A program made the translations under genes and the position numbers. Shown here piece after piece: positions 37,706-46,628 of a stretch of DNA of 59,751 nt. The notes beneath the pieces are model-generated. The model was not told where the DNA came from, searched no databases, and worked only from the letters and a program-made list of their open reading frames with translations. Position 1 is the first letter of the stretch; the number at the start of each line of letters is the position of its first letter. This DNA comes from CAZHZT01 sp964537285 (GTDB lineage Bacteria > Bacteroidota > Bacteroidia > Chitinophagales > Saprospiraceae), in contig CAZHZT010000021.1 in assembly GCA_964537285.1 (NCBI GenBank), positions 1 through 59,751 of the forward strand. Reading direction: 5' to 3'.

Positions 37706-37735
37706 CATTTGTTATTAAGCGACGCATAACAAATG
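37706..37735. repeat. Short hairpin after gyrB
   Basis: CATTTGTTAT and ATAACAAATG pair around a 10-base loop. It lies 120 bases after gyrB in an otherwise featureless 295-base gap before the next gene. Confidence 0.45.
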
Positions 37736-37881
37736 GTGGGTACTTTTTGCCTTCAACTATGGCATTGTAAATGTTGCACCTTGAAAAACGTATTTCTAAC
37801 AAAAACACTTAGCATGAGTAAAGACAAATACACTTGACAAAAACTTATTATTCGTGTAAACTTAACAAGCATCTTACAAAT

Positions 37882-40818
37882 ATGCATCGGCTCTTATTGC
37901 TCTTTAGTACACTACTATTACTCCTGGCTTGCAACCCGACTTCCAAAGAGGTGAAAGGGCATGCTCCATTCTTAAAGGTATCTCCATACTGGGCCGATTC
38001 CGTTTTAACTACATTGAATATCATTCAAAAAGTCAATCAGCTCATCCTGATTTCTTCTGATGACTACGATCCTGTTTTTACTGATAGCCTCCTCCATTGG
38101 AAACGAACTACGGGTATTGGAGGCGTATGGTTAAAAAACTGGTCGCTGGAAAACTTCTACCATACCATCAAAAGCCTGGAAGAGGAAAACCCGGAGTTTC
38201 CTTTCTTCGTTGCCTCAGCTGAAGCTGTTGCCTTGAATAATCAATTCTCAAACTGCCTGGCCTACCCTACTCCGCTTTCTGTAAGTGCAATTAATGATGA
38301 TAGTTTGCAATTTAAATTATTGCAACGACTAGCTGATCAGCATAACGCCCTGAAAATCAACCTCAACTTATCTTTGGACTTTTCAAATTTGCCCCTTGAC
38401 AGACACTCTGAAGAGTATGCACTAAATGCTTCTTTAACCAGTAATACGACTCCTTATTCACTATCTGACTCCAAACAACATATCGAACAACTGCAACAAG
38501 CCGGAGTTATCACCGTTGGTCAATTTTCCTTTGATCATTCAAATCCCCTTGCGGCAACATCCTCAGAACTAGCAGATAGTAATACCTCTTCCTTACACAG
38601 GCAATTATTCAAAGCCGCTTTATCCGGCGTTTTCCTGAATAAACTTCCTGTGGAAAAAGATAAATTGAACAATATTAAACATTACTTAACCGACTCTACA
38701 GAAATGAGAGGATTGGTATTCGCGAACTATCAAAGAGGGAGATTAGATCAAATTCTCCAAAGTGGCGCACAAGTAATTGTTCTTCCGGATTCACTCCCTA
38801 AAAACCTGCTGGAAAATGAATTTTTACAATTAATCCAAGACCAAAGCTTAAGCGAAGCGGATTTAGATAAAATGGTCGCCAAGGTATTGAAAGCCAAATT
38901 ATGGGCTTCACAAAAATACCTTCCGGGAAATACAGATTGGACTTCTTTGAATAGCGATCATCACCGCTGGAAAATTAAACAACTTTACCGCAAAGGCATC
39001 ATTATCGCTCAAAACCCGGATAGCTTACTCCCTTTCAAGGATGGTGGACGGCACTTCACTGTTCTTAATGCCAGTTCGGCCCCTTTTACTACTTTCACTA
39101 AGGAGTTGGAGCAATTCGCTTATTTCCGTTCTCATAAAGTGAAATCATCATTGGAAAAGGGCTTAAGCCCCATAAACAGATTAGCGAGCCGATCAAAAAC
39201 GATCGTTTTATTGGATCAAGTAGATTTAAAAAGCCCTGAAAATAATGATTTCACTCAATCACTGAATGAATTAGCAAAAAGAAACCCTGTCGTTGTAGTC
39301 AATTTTGGCTTTCCAGGCTCGTTGGAAGCATTAGATGCAGGAATTGCTATTGTGCAAATTTTTGAGCGCAATGAAGACACGGAGCAATTGGCAGCTCAGG
39401 TTTTATTCGGAGCCGAAACCGCTTTCGGAAAGCTCCCTTTTGCTCTATCCGCAAACCTTCCTTATAAGGCCCATTTTGAATACCCTGCCATTAGAATGAG
39501 TAAAGCGGCACCTGAAGAGCTTGGTATTTCTTCAACTAAGCTAGTAGGGATCGATGCTATTGTAAACAATGCTATAAGAGAAAAAGCCATTCCGGGAGCT
39601 CAGGTGCTTGTGGCTAAAAATGGGAAGGTATTTTATAATAAAAGCTTTGGTTATCATACTTATGATAAAAAAACTCCAGTAAAAAACAGCGACCTCTATG
39701 ATCTGGCCTCCATTACTAAAGTGGCTGCTACTACCCTGGCTGCGATGAAACTTTATGACGAAGAGGAATTTAAGTTAAATGATAAATTAGAAGAGCACTT
39801 AAGCGCAGCTAAAGGAAAGCGAGTGGGAAAGCTTAAAATCAGAGAACTGCTTACGCATACTTCAGGCTTGCAGCCCAATATGCCTATTGCCAAATATGTA
39901 CTCACGAAAACTGATACTCCGCCATTTATAAACGACTACTTTGCTTCTCAGCCTATTTTGGATTATAATATCGAAATCAATCCAAACCTTTATTTCAACA
40001 AATTGCATTTGGATACAATAATGCAAAAGGTTTATGACCTGCGTTCCCGAAGAAAAGGTAGATATCGCTACAGCGATGTAAACATGATTTTGATCCAGAA
40101 AATGATCGAGGAAAAGACAGGTATGGGGCTGGATGAATACGTTTATGCTAACTTTTACTACCCGCTTGGAATCAAGCGCTTGCGATATAACCCCAGGAAA
40201 GAGAAGAATATTGAACTCAATGAACTCATTCCGACTCAGTTAGATAATCGCTGGAGAAAAAATCTTGTCCACGGCTTTGTCCATGATGAATCCGCGGCTC
40301 TACTTGGAGGCGTTGCCGGTAATGCTGGCTTATTTTCAAATGCCTCTGACCTGGCTGTATTACTACAAATGATTCTGAATGACGGAGCATACGGAGGCCG
40401 ACAATATATTTCTTCGGAAACCATATCTATTTTTACTAAAGGTCCATATCGAAGCGACCGGGCTTATGGTTTTGAAAAACCCTGGAGCCAAACTCATAGT
40501 ACGTATTCCTCTAAAGCATCGAAAAAGTCTTATGGGCATTCTGGTTTTACTGGTACTTGTATCTGGGTCGACCCTGAAGAGGAGCTCATTTATATCTTTC
40601 TTGCTAACCGCATACATCCGAATAGCAAAAACTGGAAAATGACCAAGAAACGTGTTCGACAGAGCATCCATAATGTAGTTTACGATGCGCTGGATTCCTT
40701 CGACCCTGATAAAACACCTAAGCCGTCCAATGAAAAAATTGCTGTTGAGCCGATTATTGAGGAAGGCGTTAAGGAAGTGCTGGTGAAGCAAGATATAGAA
40801 GAAATCATTGGGCGTTAG
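37882..40818 (+). CDS. Lipoprotein: degenerate GH3 fused to serine beta-lactamase-like domain
   Basis: A 978-aa predicted lipoprotein (lipobox LLAC). Residues about 30-560 follow the GH3 (NagZ/BglX) outline, but the KHFPGHG motif is replaced by GQFSFDHSN, and the GLVVTD-type nucleophile motif reads GLVFANYQ. The glycosidase half is therefore probably inactive. Residues about 570-950 form a class C beta-lactamase/DD-peptidase-like domain with SITK (Ser610 by count), YSDVN and GHSGFTG, all intact. GH3-beta-lactamase fusions are known in Bacteroidota and thought to act on peptidoglycan. ATG 37882 gives the lipoprotein signal; a start 16 codons earlier is less likely. Confidence 0.85.
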   Translation: MHRLLLLFSTLLLLLACNPTSKEVKGHAPFLKVSPYWADSVLTTLNIIQKVNQLILISSDDYDPVFTDSLLHWKRTTGIGGVWLKNWSLENFYHTIKSLEEENPEFPFFVASAEAVALNNQFSNCLAYPTPLSVSAINDDSLQFKLLQRLADQHNALKINLNLSLDFSNLPLDRHSEEYALNASLTSNTTPYSLSDSKQHIEQLQQAGVITVGQFSFDHSNPLAATSSELADSNTSSLHRQLFKAALSGVFLNKLPVEKDKLNNIKHYLTDSTEMRGLVFANYQRGRLDQILQSGAQVIVLPDSLPKNLLENEFLQLIQDQSLSEADLDKMVAKVLKAKLWASQKYLPGNTDWTSLNSDHHRWKIKQLYRKGIIIAQNPDSLLPFKDGGRHFTVLNASSAPFTTFTKELEQFAYFRSHKVKSSLEKGLSPINRLASRSKTIVLLDQVDLKSPENNDFTQSLNELAKRNPVVVVNFGFPGSLEALDAGIAIVQIFERNEDTEQLAAQVLFGAETAFGKLPFALSANLPYKAHFEYPAIRMSKAAPEELGISSTKLVGIDAIVNNAIREKAIPGAQVLVAKNGKVFYNKSFGYHTYDKKTPVKNSDLYDLASITKVAATTLAAMKLYDEEEFKLNDKLEEHLSAAKGKRVGKLKIRELLTHTSGLQPNMPIAKYVLTKTDTPPFINDYFASQPILDYNIEINPNLYFNKLHLDTIMQKVYDLRSRRKGRYRYSDVNMILIQKMIEEKTGMGLDEYVYANFYYPLGIKRLRYNPRKEKNIELNELIPTQLDNRWRKNLVHGFVHDESAALLGGVAGNAGLFSNASDLAVLLQMILNDGAYGGRQYISSETISIFTKGPYRSDRAYGFEKPWSQTHSTYSSKASKKSYGHSGFTGTCIWVDPEEELIYIFLANRIHPNSKNWKMTKKRVRQSIHNVVYDALDSFDPDKTPKPSNEKIAVEPIIEEGVKEVLVKQDIEEIIGR

Positions 40819-40844
40819 GAAAGAGCTTTGTGCTTTTAAACTTG

Positions 40845-40884
40845 TTCTGTAGCTGCTAATTTCGCGAAATTAGCAGCTACAGAA
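40845..40884. terminator. Perfect 40-bp palindrome between convergent genes
   Basis: Arms of 20 bp with no spacer (TTCTGTAGCTGCTAATTTCG and complement) between the GH3-fusion gene and the convergent DEAD-box gene. Its left end (CTTGTTCTGTAGC) matches the start of the 4653-4998 gap, linking it to a dispersed motif. It probably works as a bidirectional terminator. Confidence 0.75.
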
Positions 40885-40923
40885 ATCCAAGCCCCCCACC
40901 TTTTGTGGCAGCCTCTAATGCTA

Positions 40924-42159
40924 TTATTTTCTAGCTTTTCTTCTCGCTGCTAAGAATTCCTTTTTCCGCTGTTGTTTTTCTTTATTCCATTCCTTCTTCT
41001 CTTCGTTTGACATAGGTCGATCGGTTTGAGGAAATGGATGATCGTCTACCTTGGTAAGAGGTACTTTAGTTAGGTTTTCAATTGCATTAATATAATCATT
41101 CTCTTCAGGTTCACTTATACTTATAGCGACCCCTTTTTCACCTGCTCTTCCGGATCGCCCTATTCTATGAACATAAGTTTCCGGGATATTCGGAACATCA
41201 AAATTAATTACGTATTTAAGTTTTGTTATATCTATTCCTCTGGCAGCGATATCGGTGGCTACTAAAATATTGGTTCTTTCCTCTTTAAAGTTATTTAAAG
41301 TTTTTTGCCTTCCATTTTGACTTTTGTTGCCATGAATCGAATCGGCGCTAAGGTCCATTTTTTTCAGTTTCCTGGAGAGTCTGTCTGCACCATGTTTAGT
41401 TCTTACAAAAACTAATACCTGCTCATTCATTTTATCTTTTAGGATATAATGAAGTAGATTAACTTTTTGCTGCCTATTCGTATAGTACACATATTGTTTA
41501 ATCGCTTCCACTACTGATGACTTTCGGGCAACTTCTACCTTTTCCGGATTAATCAACATACTTTTCGATAAAGCAATAATACGATCGGGCATGGTTGCTG
41601 AGAAAAACAAGGTTTGTCTTTTCTCAGGGAGAATAGCCACCAGCTTTTTTATATCATGAATAAACCCCATATCCAGCATTCGATCTGCTTCATCAAGCAC
41701 AAACATCTTTATTTCATCTAATGTAATGAATCCCTGGTTGATAAGATCTAGTAACCTTCCTGGTGTGGCAACCAAAATATGAACGCCATTTTTCAATGAT
41801 TGCACCTGAGCCCCTTGTTTAACACCACCAAATATAACGGCATGTTTTAATTTAGTATACCTGTTATAATTTTCAATACTTTCATCTATTTGGATGGCCA
41901 ACTCTCTGGTAGGAGTTAAAATCAAGGCCCTTAGGGTAGGATTTTTGCTTTTATTCCCATCTATTTGGTGGATCAATTGAATGATGGGCATTGCGAAGGC
42001 AGCCGTTTTTCCCGTTCCTGTTTGGGCTATTCCCAATACATCTTTTCTTTTTAAAACCTTTGGGATAGCTTCCTCTTGTATTTTAGTAGGAACCTCGTAC
42101 CCTTGTTCATCTATGGCTTTTAAAATAGGATCTATCAATCCTAAATCTTTAAATTTCAT
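40924..42159 (-). CDS. DEAD-box RNA helicase (RhlE-type)
   Basis: ATP-dependent RNA helicase of 411 aa. All motifs are present: Q motif (IQEEAIPKVL), AQTGTGKTAAF (I), PTRELA (Ia), TPGRLLD (Ib), DEADRMLDMGF (II), SATMP (III), ATDIAARGID (V) and HRIGRSGRAG (VI). The short basic C-terminus (KEFLAARRKARK) is typical of RhlE-like proteins, which help ribosome assembly or RNA turnover. It is transcribed alone; the downstream side has a strong palindrome. Confidence 0.93.
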   Translation of the reverse strand: MKFKDLGLIDPILKAIDEQGYEVPTKIQEEAIPKVLKRKDVLGIAQTGTGKTAAFAMPIIQLIHQIDGNKSKNPTLRALILTPTRELAIQIDESIENYNRYTKLKHAVIFGGVKQGAQVQSLKNGVHILVATPGRLLDLINQGFITLDEIKMFVLDEADRMLDMGFIHDIKKLVAILPEKRQTLFFSATMPDRIIALSKSMLINPEKVEVARKSSVVEAIKQYVYYTNRQQKVNLLHYILKDKMNEQVLVFVRTKHGADRLSRKLKKMDLSADSIHGNKSQNGRQKTLNNFKEERTNILVATDIAARGIDITKLKYVINFDVPNIPETYVHRIGRSGRAGEKGVAISISEPEENDYINAIENLTKVPLTKVDDHPFPQTDRPMSNEEKKEWNKEKQQRKKEFLAARRKARK

Positions 42160-42254
42160 CTATACAAATTTTTTAGTACACTCATCACCTAAACCCTATC
42201 AACGCCAAAAACTTGATAGAACAGAGAATGAAAATTTCTGCAAGGTAAGGATAA

Positions 42255-42333
42255 TTTTTTGCTTGGAGATGGATACTTGGTTTGAGGGGGCAGGAAAACC
42301 CTTAAAAGCAGATATCCATCTACAGGCAAAAAA
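42255..42333. terminator. Imperfect hairpin before the DEAD-box gene
   Basis: TTTTTTGCTTGGAGATGGATA pairs imperfectly with TATCCATCTACAGGCAAAAAA over 79 bases. It overlaps the end of the glycerophosphodiesterase gene (minus strand) and probably terminates it. Confidence 0.55.
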
Positions 42334-42336
42334 TAC

Positions 42337-43287
42337 TTATCGGGCATTAAGCACGATTTCAATGCGATTAGGATAATCGGTAATGATGCCATCCACGCCC
42401 ATTATCAGTAGCGCTCTCATATCATTAATCTCATTCACTGTCCAGGGGATGACTTTCATACCCTTTGCTTGCCATTCGGCTACTTCCTTCTTTGAGAGCA
42501 TTTTATGATAGCAACTATAGATATCAGGCTGAAAATCGAGTTCCGCCATTTTTTCTTTTCCTTTTTCACCTTCATCCACTAAAATAGCTGTGCTTACCTT
42601 CGGGTATTGACGGTTAAGCTCGTTCAAAATGCGCATATCAAATGACTGAATAGTCGTGCGCTCCAAGATGCGCAGACGCTCTAATTCTTCCAAAACGAGT
42701 TGAACGAAAATTTCTGGCTTAGGGGTAAATTCCCCATCCCATTCTGCTTTACTTTTTAGTTCGATATTGTAAAAAGGCTTTTCTTTTTTGGTACGCTCAC
42801 AAAATCGTTCTACTACATTTACAACCTCAATGAGTTCCGGCTTGTAGGTTTTCCTGGTTTCCTGCTCAATAAATCGGCTATTGCCTTTACTTCCGCAATC
42901 AAAATCTTTTATCTCTTCTGCGGTGTAGTTGATGATTTTCAAATGACTGCCCTCTTCAAGCGGCTCTCCGTCCTGATTAAGACAAATTTCTGGGGAGAAC
43001 CAAGGTTCATGAGAAAGAATAACTTTATTGTCTTTTGAAATTACAACATCCAACTCTAGCGTTTTAACGGGATATTCCAGGGCTTTTAAGAAGCCTTCGA
43101 TAGAATTCTCGGGCATTAAGCCGCGAGCGCCGCGATGGCCTTGCCAGTCGAAGTTTTCCATGTCAGGTAGATTGGTTTTGGATGTGTTCGTTGACGTTTC
43201 TTGTTCGGTAGTGCCTGAACCTGTTTCAGATTTGGTGCAGCTTAGGAATGTGATAAATACAAATAGGATGATAAGTGATCGAGTCAT
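42337..43287 (-). CDS. Glycerophosphodiester phosphodiesterase lipoprotein
   Basis: GDPD-family TIM-barrel enzyme of 316 aa with a lipoprotein signal (TFLSC). The catalytic HRGARGLMPENS segment (about residues 51-62) holds the expected His, Arg and Glu, followed by ELDVVISKD (metal site) and the second His in LSHEPW. It hydrolyses glycerophosphodiesters to glycerol-3-phosphate and an alcohol, here at the cell envelope. It is the first of several lipoprotein genes on this strand and is separated from the next by a GTTCTTTGACA element. Confidence 0.92.
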   Translation of the reverse strand: MTRSLIILFVFITFLSCTKSETGSGTTEQETSTNTSKTNLPDMENFDWQGHRGARGLMPENSIEGFLKALEYPVKTLELDVVISKDNKVILSHEPWFSPEICLNQDGEPLEEGSHLKIINYTAEEIKDFDCGSKGNSRFIEQETRKTYKPELIEVVNVVERFCERTKKEKPFYNIELKSKAEWDGEFTPKPEIFVQLVLEELERLRILERTTIQSFDMRILNELNRQYPKVSTAILVDEGEKGKEKMAELDFQPDIYSCYHKMLSKKEVAEWQAKGMKVIPWTVNEINDMRALLIMGVDGIITDYPNRIEIVLNAR

Positions 43288-43310
43288 GGTTTGTTGTGCT
43301 TAAAAATTTG

Positions 43311-43418
43311 GTTCTTTGACAGAAATTGTGGAAAATGGAACTTCCAAATGATACCCTTTCAACCACAAAGGCATTCAAGGGTTATCATTTTGAAGTTCCA
43401 CACAATTTGTCAAAGAAC
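43311..43418. repeat. GTTCTTTGACA-type hairpin element, copy C
   Basis: A 108-bp inverted repeat with the same ends as copies A and B. The central part is inverted relative to copy B (AAAGGCATTCAAGGGTTATC instead of GATAAGCCTTGAATGCCC), so the element runs in the opposite direction. It sits between two minus-strand lipoprotein genes. Confidence 0.85.
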
Positions 43419-43468
43419 AATAATTTAAAAATCCTAACTTTTTAGTGGGTTCTGAGATGACCCCGGAA

Positions 43469-44107
43469 CTAGCGGTTAGCATTATTATAACCTGAAATAT
43501 TTTTGCCTAAAATAATATTTCTTGTTCCTACCCAAAGCTCTCCCTCTTTCTTCAACGACAGTAGTCCGACTCCTCCTCTAGAAGCATCGGGATTTACATC
43601 TTGGTTAGAAAGCAAAGGGTCACCTTGAAAGAAAAAACTACTGAGCCAATAGTATTTACCATTGGGTTCGAGAATTATCGGATGAATGTGAGCAGGTTCC
43701 GCTCCGTTTGGATAGGGAGCAGGCTTCAAGGTGTAAAAAGTATATTGCCCGTTATCATCTGTTTTTACCCAGCCTCTAATATATCCATGATTATTTGCCC
43801 AACCTTCTCCATTTCCTTTTGGGGTGTAAAGCCCGTTTTGGTCGGTGTGATAAACATAGAGAACAACGTCTTCGGCCGGTGTTTTTCCGTCATTTTTGTA
43901 AACGATTCCTTGTACTTTAATTTGGAGTCCTGGTTCGTTGAAATCCGGCAGGGTATCTACTGTGTTCAAGGGTTTATCACCATATTCAAAAATAGCTTCG
44001 CAGCCTTCGCAAGGGCCACCTACAAGCTGGAAAGCAACTTCATTTTGGGACATCGTACAGGATGACAAAAGGGTCATCAATATTAGGGCTGAAAATATTT
44101 TCATCAT
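43469..44107 (-). CDS. Intradiol dioxygenase-like lipoprotein
   Basis: A 212-aa lipoprotein (LLSSC lipobox) with the fold of intradiol ring-cleavage dioxygenases. The non-haem iron ligands are visible as Tyr in VYHTDQNGLYT (about residue 88-98), Tyr in PAPYPNG and the His pair in AHIHPII (about 138-144). Characterised family members open catechol rings, but secreted Bacteroidota forms are uncharacterised. There is no other aromatic-degradation gene nearby. The two N-terminal Met codons are adjacent, so the start is uncertain by one residue. Confidence 0.85.
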   Translation of the reverse strand: MMKIFSALILMTLLSSCTMSQNEVAFQLVGGPCEGCEAIFEYGDKPLNTVDTLPDFNEPGLQIKVQGIVYKNDGKTPAEDVVLYVYHTDQNGLYTPKGNGEGWANNHGYIRGWVKTDDNGQYTFYTLKPAPYPNGAEPAHIHPIILEPNGKYYWLSSFFFQGDPLLSNQDVNPDASRGGVGLLSLKKEGELWVGTRNIILGKNISGYNNANR

Positions 44108-44122
44108 TTATATATAATTTTA

Positions 44123-44142
44123 GTTCTTTGACAAATTGTGTG
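44123..44142. repeat. Half copy of the GTTCTTTGACA element
   Basis: GTTCTTTGACAAATTGTGTG matches the left end of copies A-C, with no matching right arm nearby. It lies between the dioxygenase gene and the DUF695-RraB gene, so it looks like a decayed or partly deleted copy. Confidence 0.6.
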
Positions 44143-44163
44143 ATCAAATTCGCCTCCTTCCAA

Positions 44164-45003
44164 TTATTCCTTTTCAACTGAAGTTTCCCATCCATCATAT
44201 TCTCCATTAAACTCTTCAGCCATATCCCTCAAAGCCGTAGTAACCGGAAAAATTGATTTGGCATCGACCTTGTCAATCCTCCATATTTGCAACTCGTATG
44301 GCAGCGCAGCATCTTCATTTTTGCCTGATGACTGAGCCACAAAGTTTTGCCTTTCCAACTCTCTTTTGCAAGCCTCCATATCACTTTCTGTAGAGAAATA
44401 AAGCCAATGGTCGACTCTTCTTGCTTTGGTTAAATCATCTCCTGCTTCTAGCAGATTCATTATAACGGATTGATCGGCCATTAAATTTGAGGTTTCTTCA
44501 TCAGGGTATAGAAATTCTTTGTAATATTTCCACTGCTCATCTTCTTCAACAGTCACGGAATATTTATATTCAGGAAAATTATCGGTGATGTACTTTTCTA
44601 CCTTCTCGTCTAAACCCTCAGGATTTTTCACATAAAAATACACCTGTCTTTCCCTATCATGCATAAATGAACCTGCGAAAACAGACTGGGTCTTTTTGCT
44701 TATCACTCCTTGTAAACGCTCACCGATACTCTGTATTCTCGACAGTGTTTGCTCCTCCGGGAAGCGATCACTTCTGGAAGTTTCATACTTGATACTTGTT
44801 ATAAGCACGTGATTTAGTTTTTTTATCGGAGCAACTTCCACCAAGTCTGTACGGCAGGTGACGGAACCCGGTAAACCACCCTCGAAGATCGTGGTATACG
44901 TGTTCCAACTTTCTGATGTGGAATAGGACTCCTCTTCGGTTTCGATAGCGCAATGAATGTTCGAAAGTAAAAGTACCGCAGTGAGGTAAAGAATATTTTT
45001 CAT
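44164..45003 (-). CDS. DUF695-RraB domain protein, likely lipoprotein
   Basis: A 279-aa protein. Residues about 25-160 match DUF695 (ESWNTYTTIFEGGLPGSV, then HVLITSIKYETSRSD). Residues about 185-279 match the RraB fold (DHWLYFSTESDMEACKRELE, YELQIWRIDKVD), the regulator of RNase E in proteobacteria. An N-terminal signal with SNIHC suggests export, which would rule out a role in RNA decay. DUF695-RraB pairings are known, with no proven function. The gene stands after several lipoprotein genes on the same strand. Confidence 0.8.
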   Translation of the reverse strand: MKNILYLTAVLLLSNIHCAIETEEESYSTSESWNTYTTIFEGGLPGSVTCRTDLVEVAPIKKLNHVLITSIKYETSRSDRFPEEQTLSRIQSIGERLQGVISKKTQSVFAGSFMHDRERQVYFYVKNPEGLDEKVEKYITDNFPEYKYSVTVEEDEQWKYYKEFLYPDEETSNLMADQSVIMNLLEAGDDLTKARRVDHWLYFSTESDMEACKRELERQNFVAQSSGKNEDAALPYELQIWRIDKVDAKSIFPVTTALRDMAEEFNGEYDGWETSVEKE

Positions 45004-45036
45004 TGTAGTATAGATTTATTTTGTTTTCAAAAGTAA

Positions 45037-45098
45037 CTAAGTAGTTCACGGAAATAGACTTATTCTGTAGATGTTCGATGGACTTAAGTTGCCAAATT
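45037..45098. repeat. Half copy of the TAAGTAGTTCAC element
   Basis: CTAAGTAGTTCACGGAAATAGAC matches the ends of the 14045-14233 element. The next bases (TTATTCTGTAG, then ACTTAAGTTGCCAAAT) match the start of the 4653-4998 gap. No right arm is visible. It begins the 886-base region after the DUF695-RraB gene. Confidence 0.55.
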
Positions 45099-45182
45099 TT
45101 ATTCTCTTTTGCAAGATTCGTTTTGAATAGTTAGCAACAATATTCTAGTGCATCTATGGTGCAAACGGAAAAGTCCGTGTAT

Positions 45183-45620
45183 TTATCCGTTAATCCACTT
45201 CTTGAAATAATATTCCAATTGTTTATTTTTCCAGGTATCCAAAAACGATTTCGCCTCGTCACTGATAATTTGCTTTGAAGCGATTACAAAACCCGTTCGT
45301 TCCCATTGGCACATTGAGAATAGACGTCACTGGATACTGATGTGCAATTTGGGGAAGAACAGCAACGAAAGCGCCAGGGAAATTCCGCTCAGAATATGGA
45401 AGATGGATTGTTAATCCCAGTTAATTGTACGATCATTTTTTTGGTAGATAGACGGCCCGGCAAGTAGCTTTTTTTGGGTGTATGTTCAAAGGCCAAGTAA
45501 GGTTCCTTTTCTTTTGGGTGAAGCCAATCCAATAATGGAGAAGGCTCCATTGATTTAAACTGTGAAAAAGCAATGCAGGCAAGAAATTCTACATTTTACC
45601 TTTTTGATTATATTTTGTTA
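45183..45620 (-). pseudogene. Decayed gene remnant with frameshifts
   Basis: Three minus-strand frames join into one plausible C-terminal protein piece. The first reads SMEPSPLLDWLHPKEKEPYL, then GRLSTKKMIVQLTGINN and an in-frame stop. The second continues FPGAFVAVLPQIAHQYP, then VTSILNVPMGTNGF. The third (45183-45314) continues FVIASKQIISDEAKSFL, ending YYFKKWING. One junction lies in a TTTT run. The order and beta/alpha pattern recall the effector-binding half of LysR-type regulators or a solute-binding protein, but I cannot name the family. No intact start is present, so it is a relic. Confidence 0.5.
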
Positions 45621-45642
45621 TGAAAGGTTGCCCTGAACCCAT

Positions 45643-45822
45643 TCATTCTCCTCTTATTTTTTTGCTCCTCGGCCAAAACAAAATTAAACATATAGCCACC
45701 AGCAATGGAGTTAAAAAAATGGACAAAAGAAGAATACCTATAAAACCAACATTCGATCTTTTCCCTGCCCATGCCACAAGCAGACAAAAAATGAAATAAA
45801 TTACTATCAATACAATTTGCAT
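45643..45822 (-). CDS. 59-aa membrane protein
   Basis: A small frame with ATG at 45822 and TGA at 45643-45645. Two hydrophobic helices (about residues 3-19 and 26-50) are separated by the short polar loop AGKRSNVGF, and the protein ends with a basic tail (RSKKIRGE). The LLLSIFLTPLLVAICL stretch is the pattern of small two-helix inner-membrane proteins common in Bacteroidota. No specific function can be given. It lies between the decayed remnant and the DUF697 gene. Confidence 0.65.
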   Translation of the reverse strand: MQIVLIVIYFIFCLLVAWAGKRSNVGFIGILLLSIFLTPLLVAICLILFWPRSKKIRGE

Positions 45823-45889
45823 GCTTTTAATTTTGATTCACCGATTTTTTTCTTGAATGAAAAAATGGAATGTTCCCTAATCTTCTCAT

Positions 45890-46588
45890 TTATTGAACAT
45901 CCTGAATTGATGTTAGCCCCTCTGTATCTCCCTTTATTGCCATAGTCGCCTGTCCGGGCCAACTATCCGGCACAGCTAAGCGAAAATTCTCTCCTGCTTT
46001 ATCCAGAATTTCCTGAAGCTGTTGGAGCGCTAAGATCTCTGCATGAAGCGCTTTGTTCTGTTCTCTTATTTCTCTGTTGCTATCGGACGATTTATAAACT
46101 TTTCTTTCGGACTCCTGCTTTTTTCCCATTCCCGCCTTTGTTCTCAGGTCTGAGACCACCTTTTTGCCCTTTTCAAACTCTTTTTGAAAAAATTCCCTGG
46201 ACATTACCGGATCAAAATCCAGTAATGTCCCCCCCTGAGAGAAATGCTGTGTAAATACTTTACCTAGTGCATAGGTGGTCGCAGCGCCTACAGCGGCCAC
46301 AGAAGCCCCCCCGAAAAAACTTCCCAGTCCTGGAATGAACTTGAATAACCCGACTGCAGCTGCATCGCCAGCCAAAGCGGTGATCAATGATTTTACGATT
46401 TGTTCCTTAAATTCTATTTCATAAATCTTAGCAATATCGCGTATCATCAAAACCTGGACACCCAGGATACCCGCTGCATCGACAATCGGAATGGGAATTA
46501 AACCGATACCGGCGGCATACAGCGTCCGGCGCATAATAATCTTATTGGCCTTTTGTCGATGGTCGCTTTCGAATGATCTGTTTGACAT
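45890..46588 (-). CDS. DUF697 (YcjF-like) membrane protein
   Basis: A 232-aa protein. Residues about 15-120 match DUF697: ANKIIMRRTLYAAGIGLIPI, PIVDAAGILGVQVLMI and VGLFKFIPGLGS, with two membrane segments and a Gly/Ala-rich stretch. A charged coiled-coil tail follows (KVVSDLRTKAGM to the C-terminus). DUF697 occurs in proteins next to GTPases and stress genes, and the biochemical role is unknown. I prefer ATG 46588 (MSNRSF); a start at 46639 would overlap the SPFH gene. It is the last gene in the direction of the biosynthetic cluster. Confidence 0.75.
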   Translation of the reverse strand: MSNRSFESDHRQKANKIIMRRTLYAAGIGLIPIPIVDAAGILGVQVLMIRDIAKIYEIEFKEQIVKSLITALAGDAAAVGLFKFIPGLGSFFGGASVAAVGAATTYALGKVFTQHFSQGGTLLDFDPVMSREFFQKEFEKGKKVVSDLRTKAGMGKKQESERKVYKSSDSNREIREQNKALHAEILALQQLQEILDKAGENFRLAVPDSWPGQATMAIKGDTEGLTSIQDVQ

Positions 46589-46628
46589 AATGTTATCTGT
46601 TCTGTTTTTTATTTGTTTGAAGAATAGT

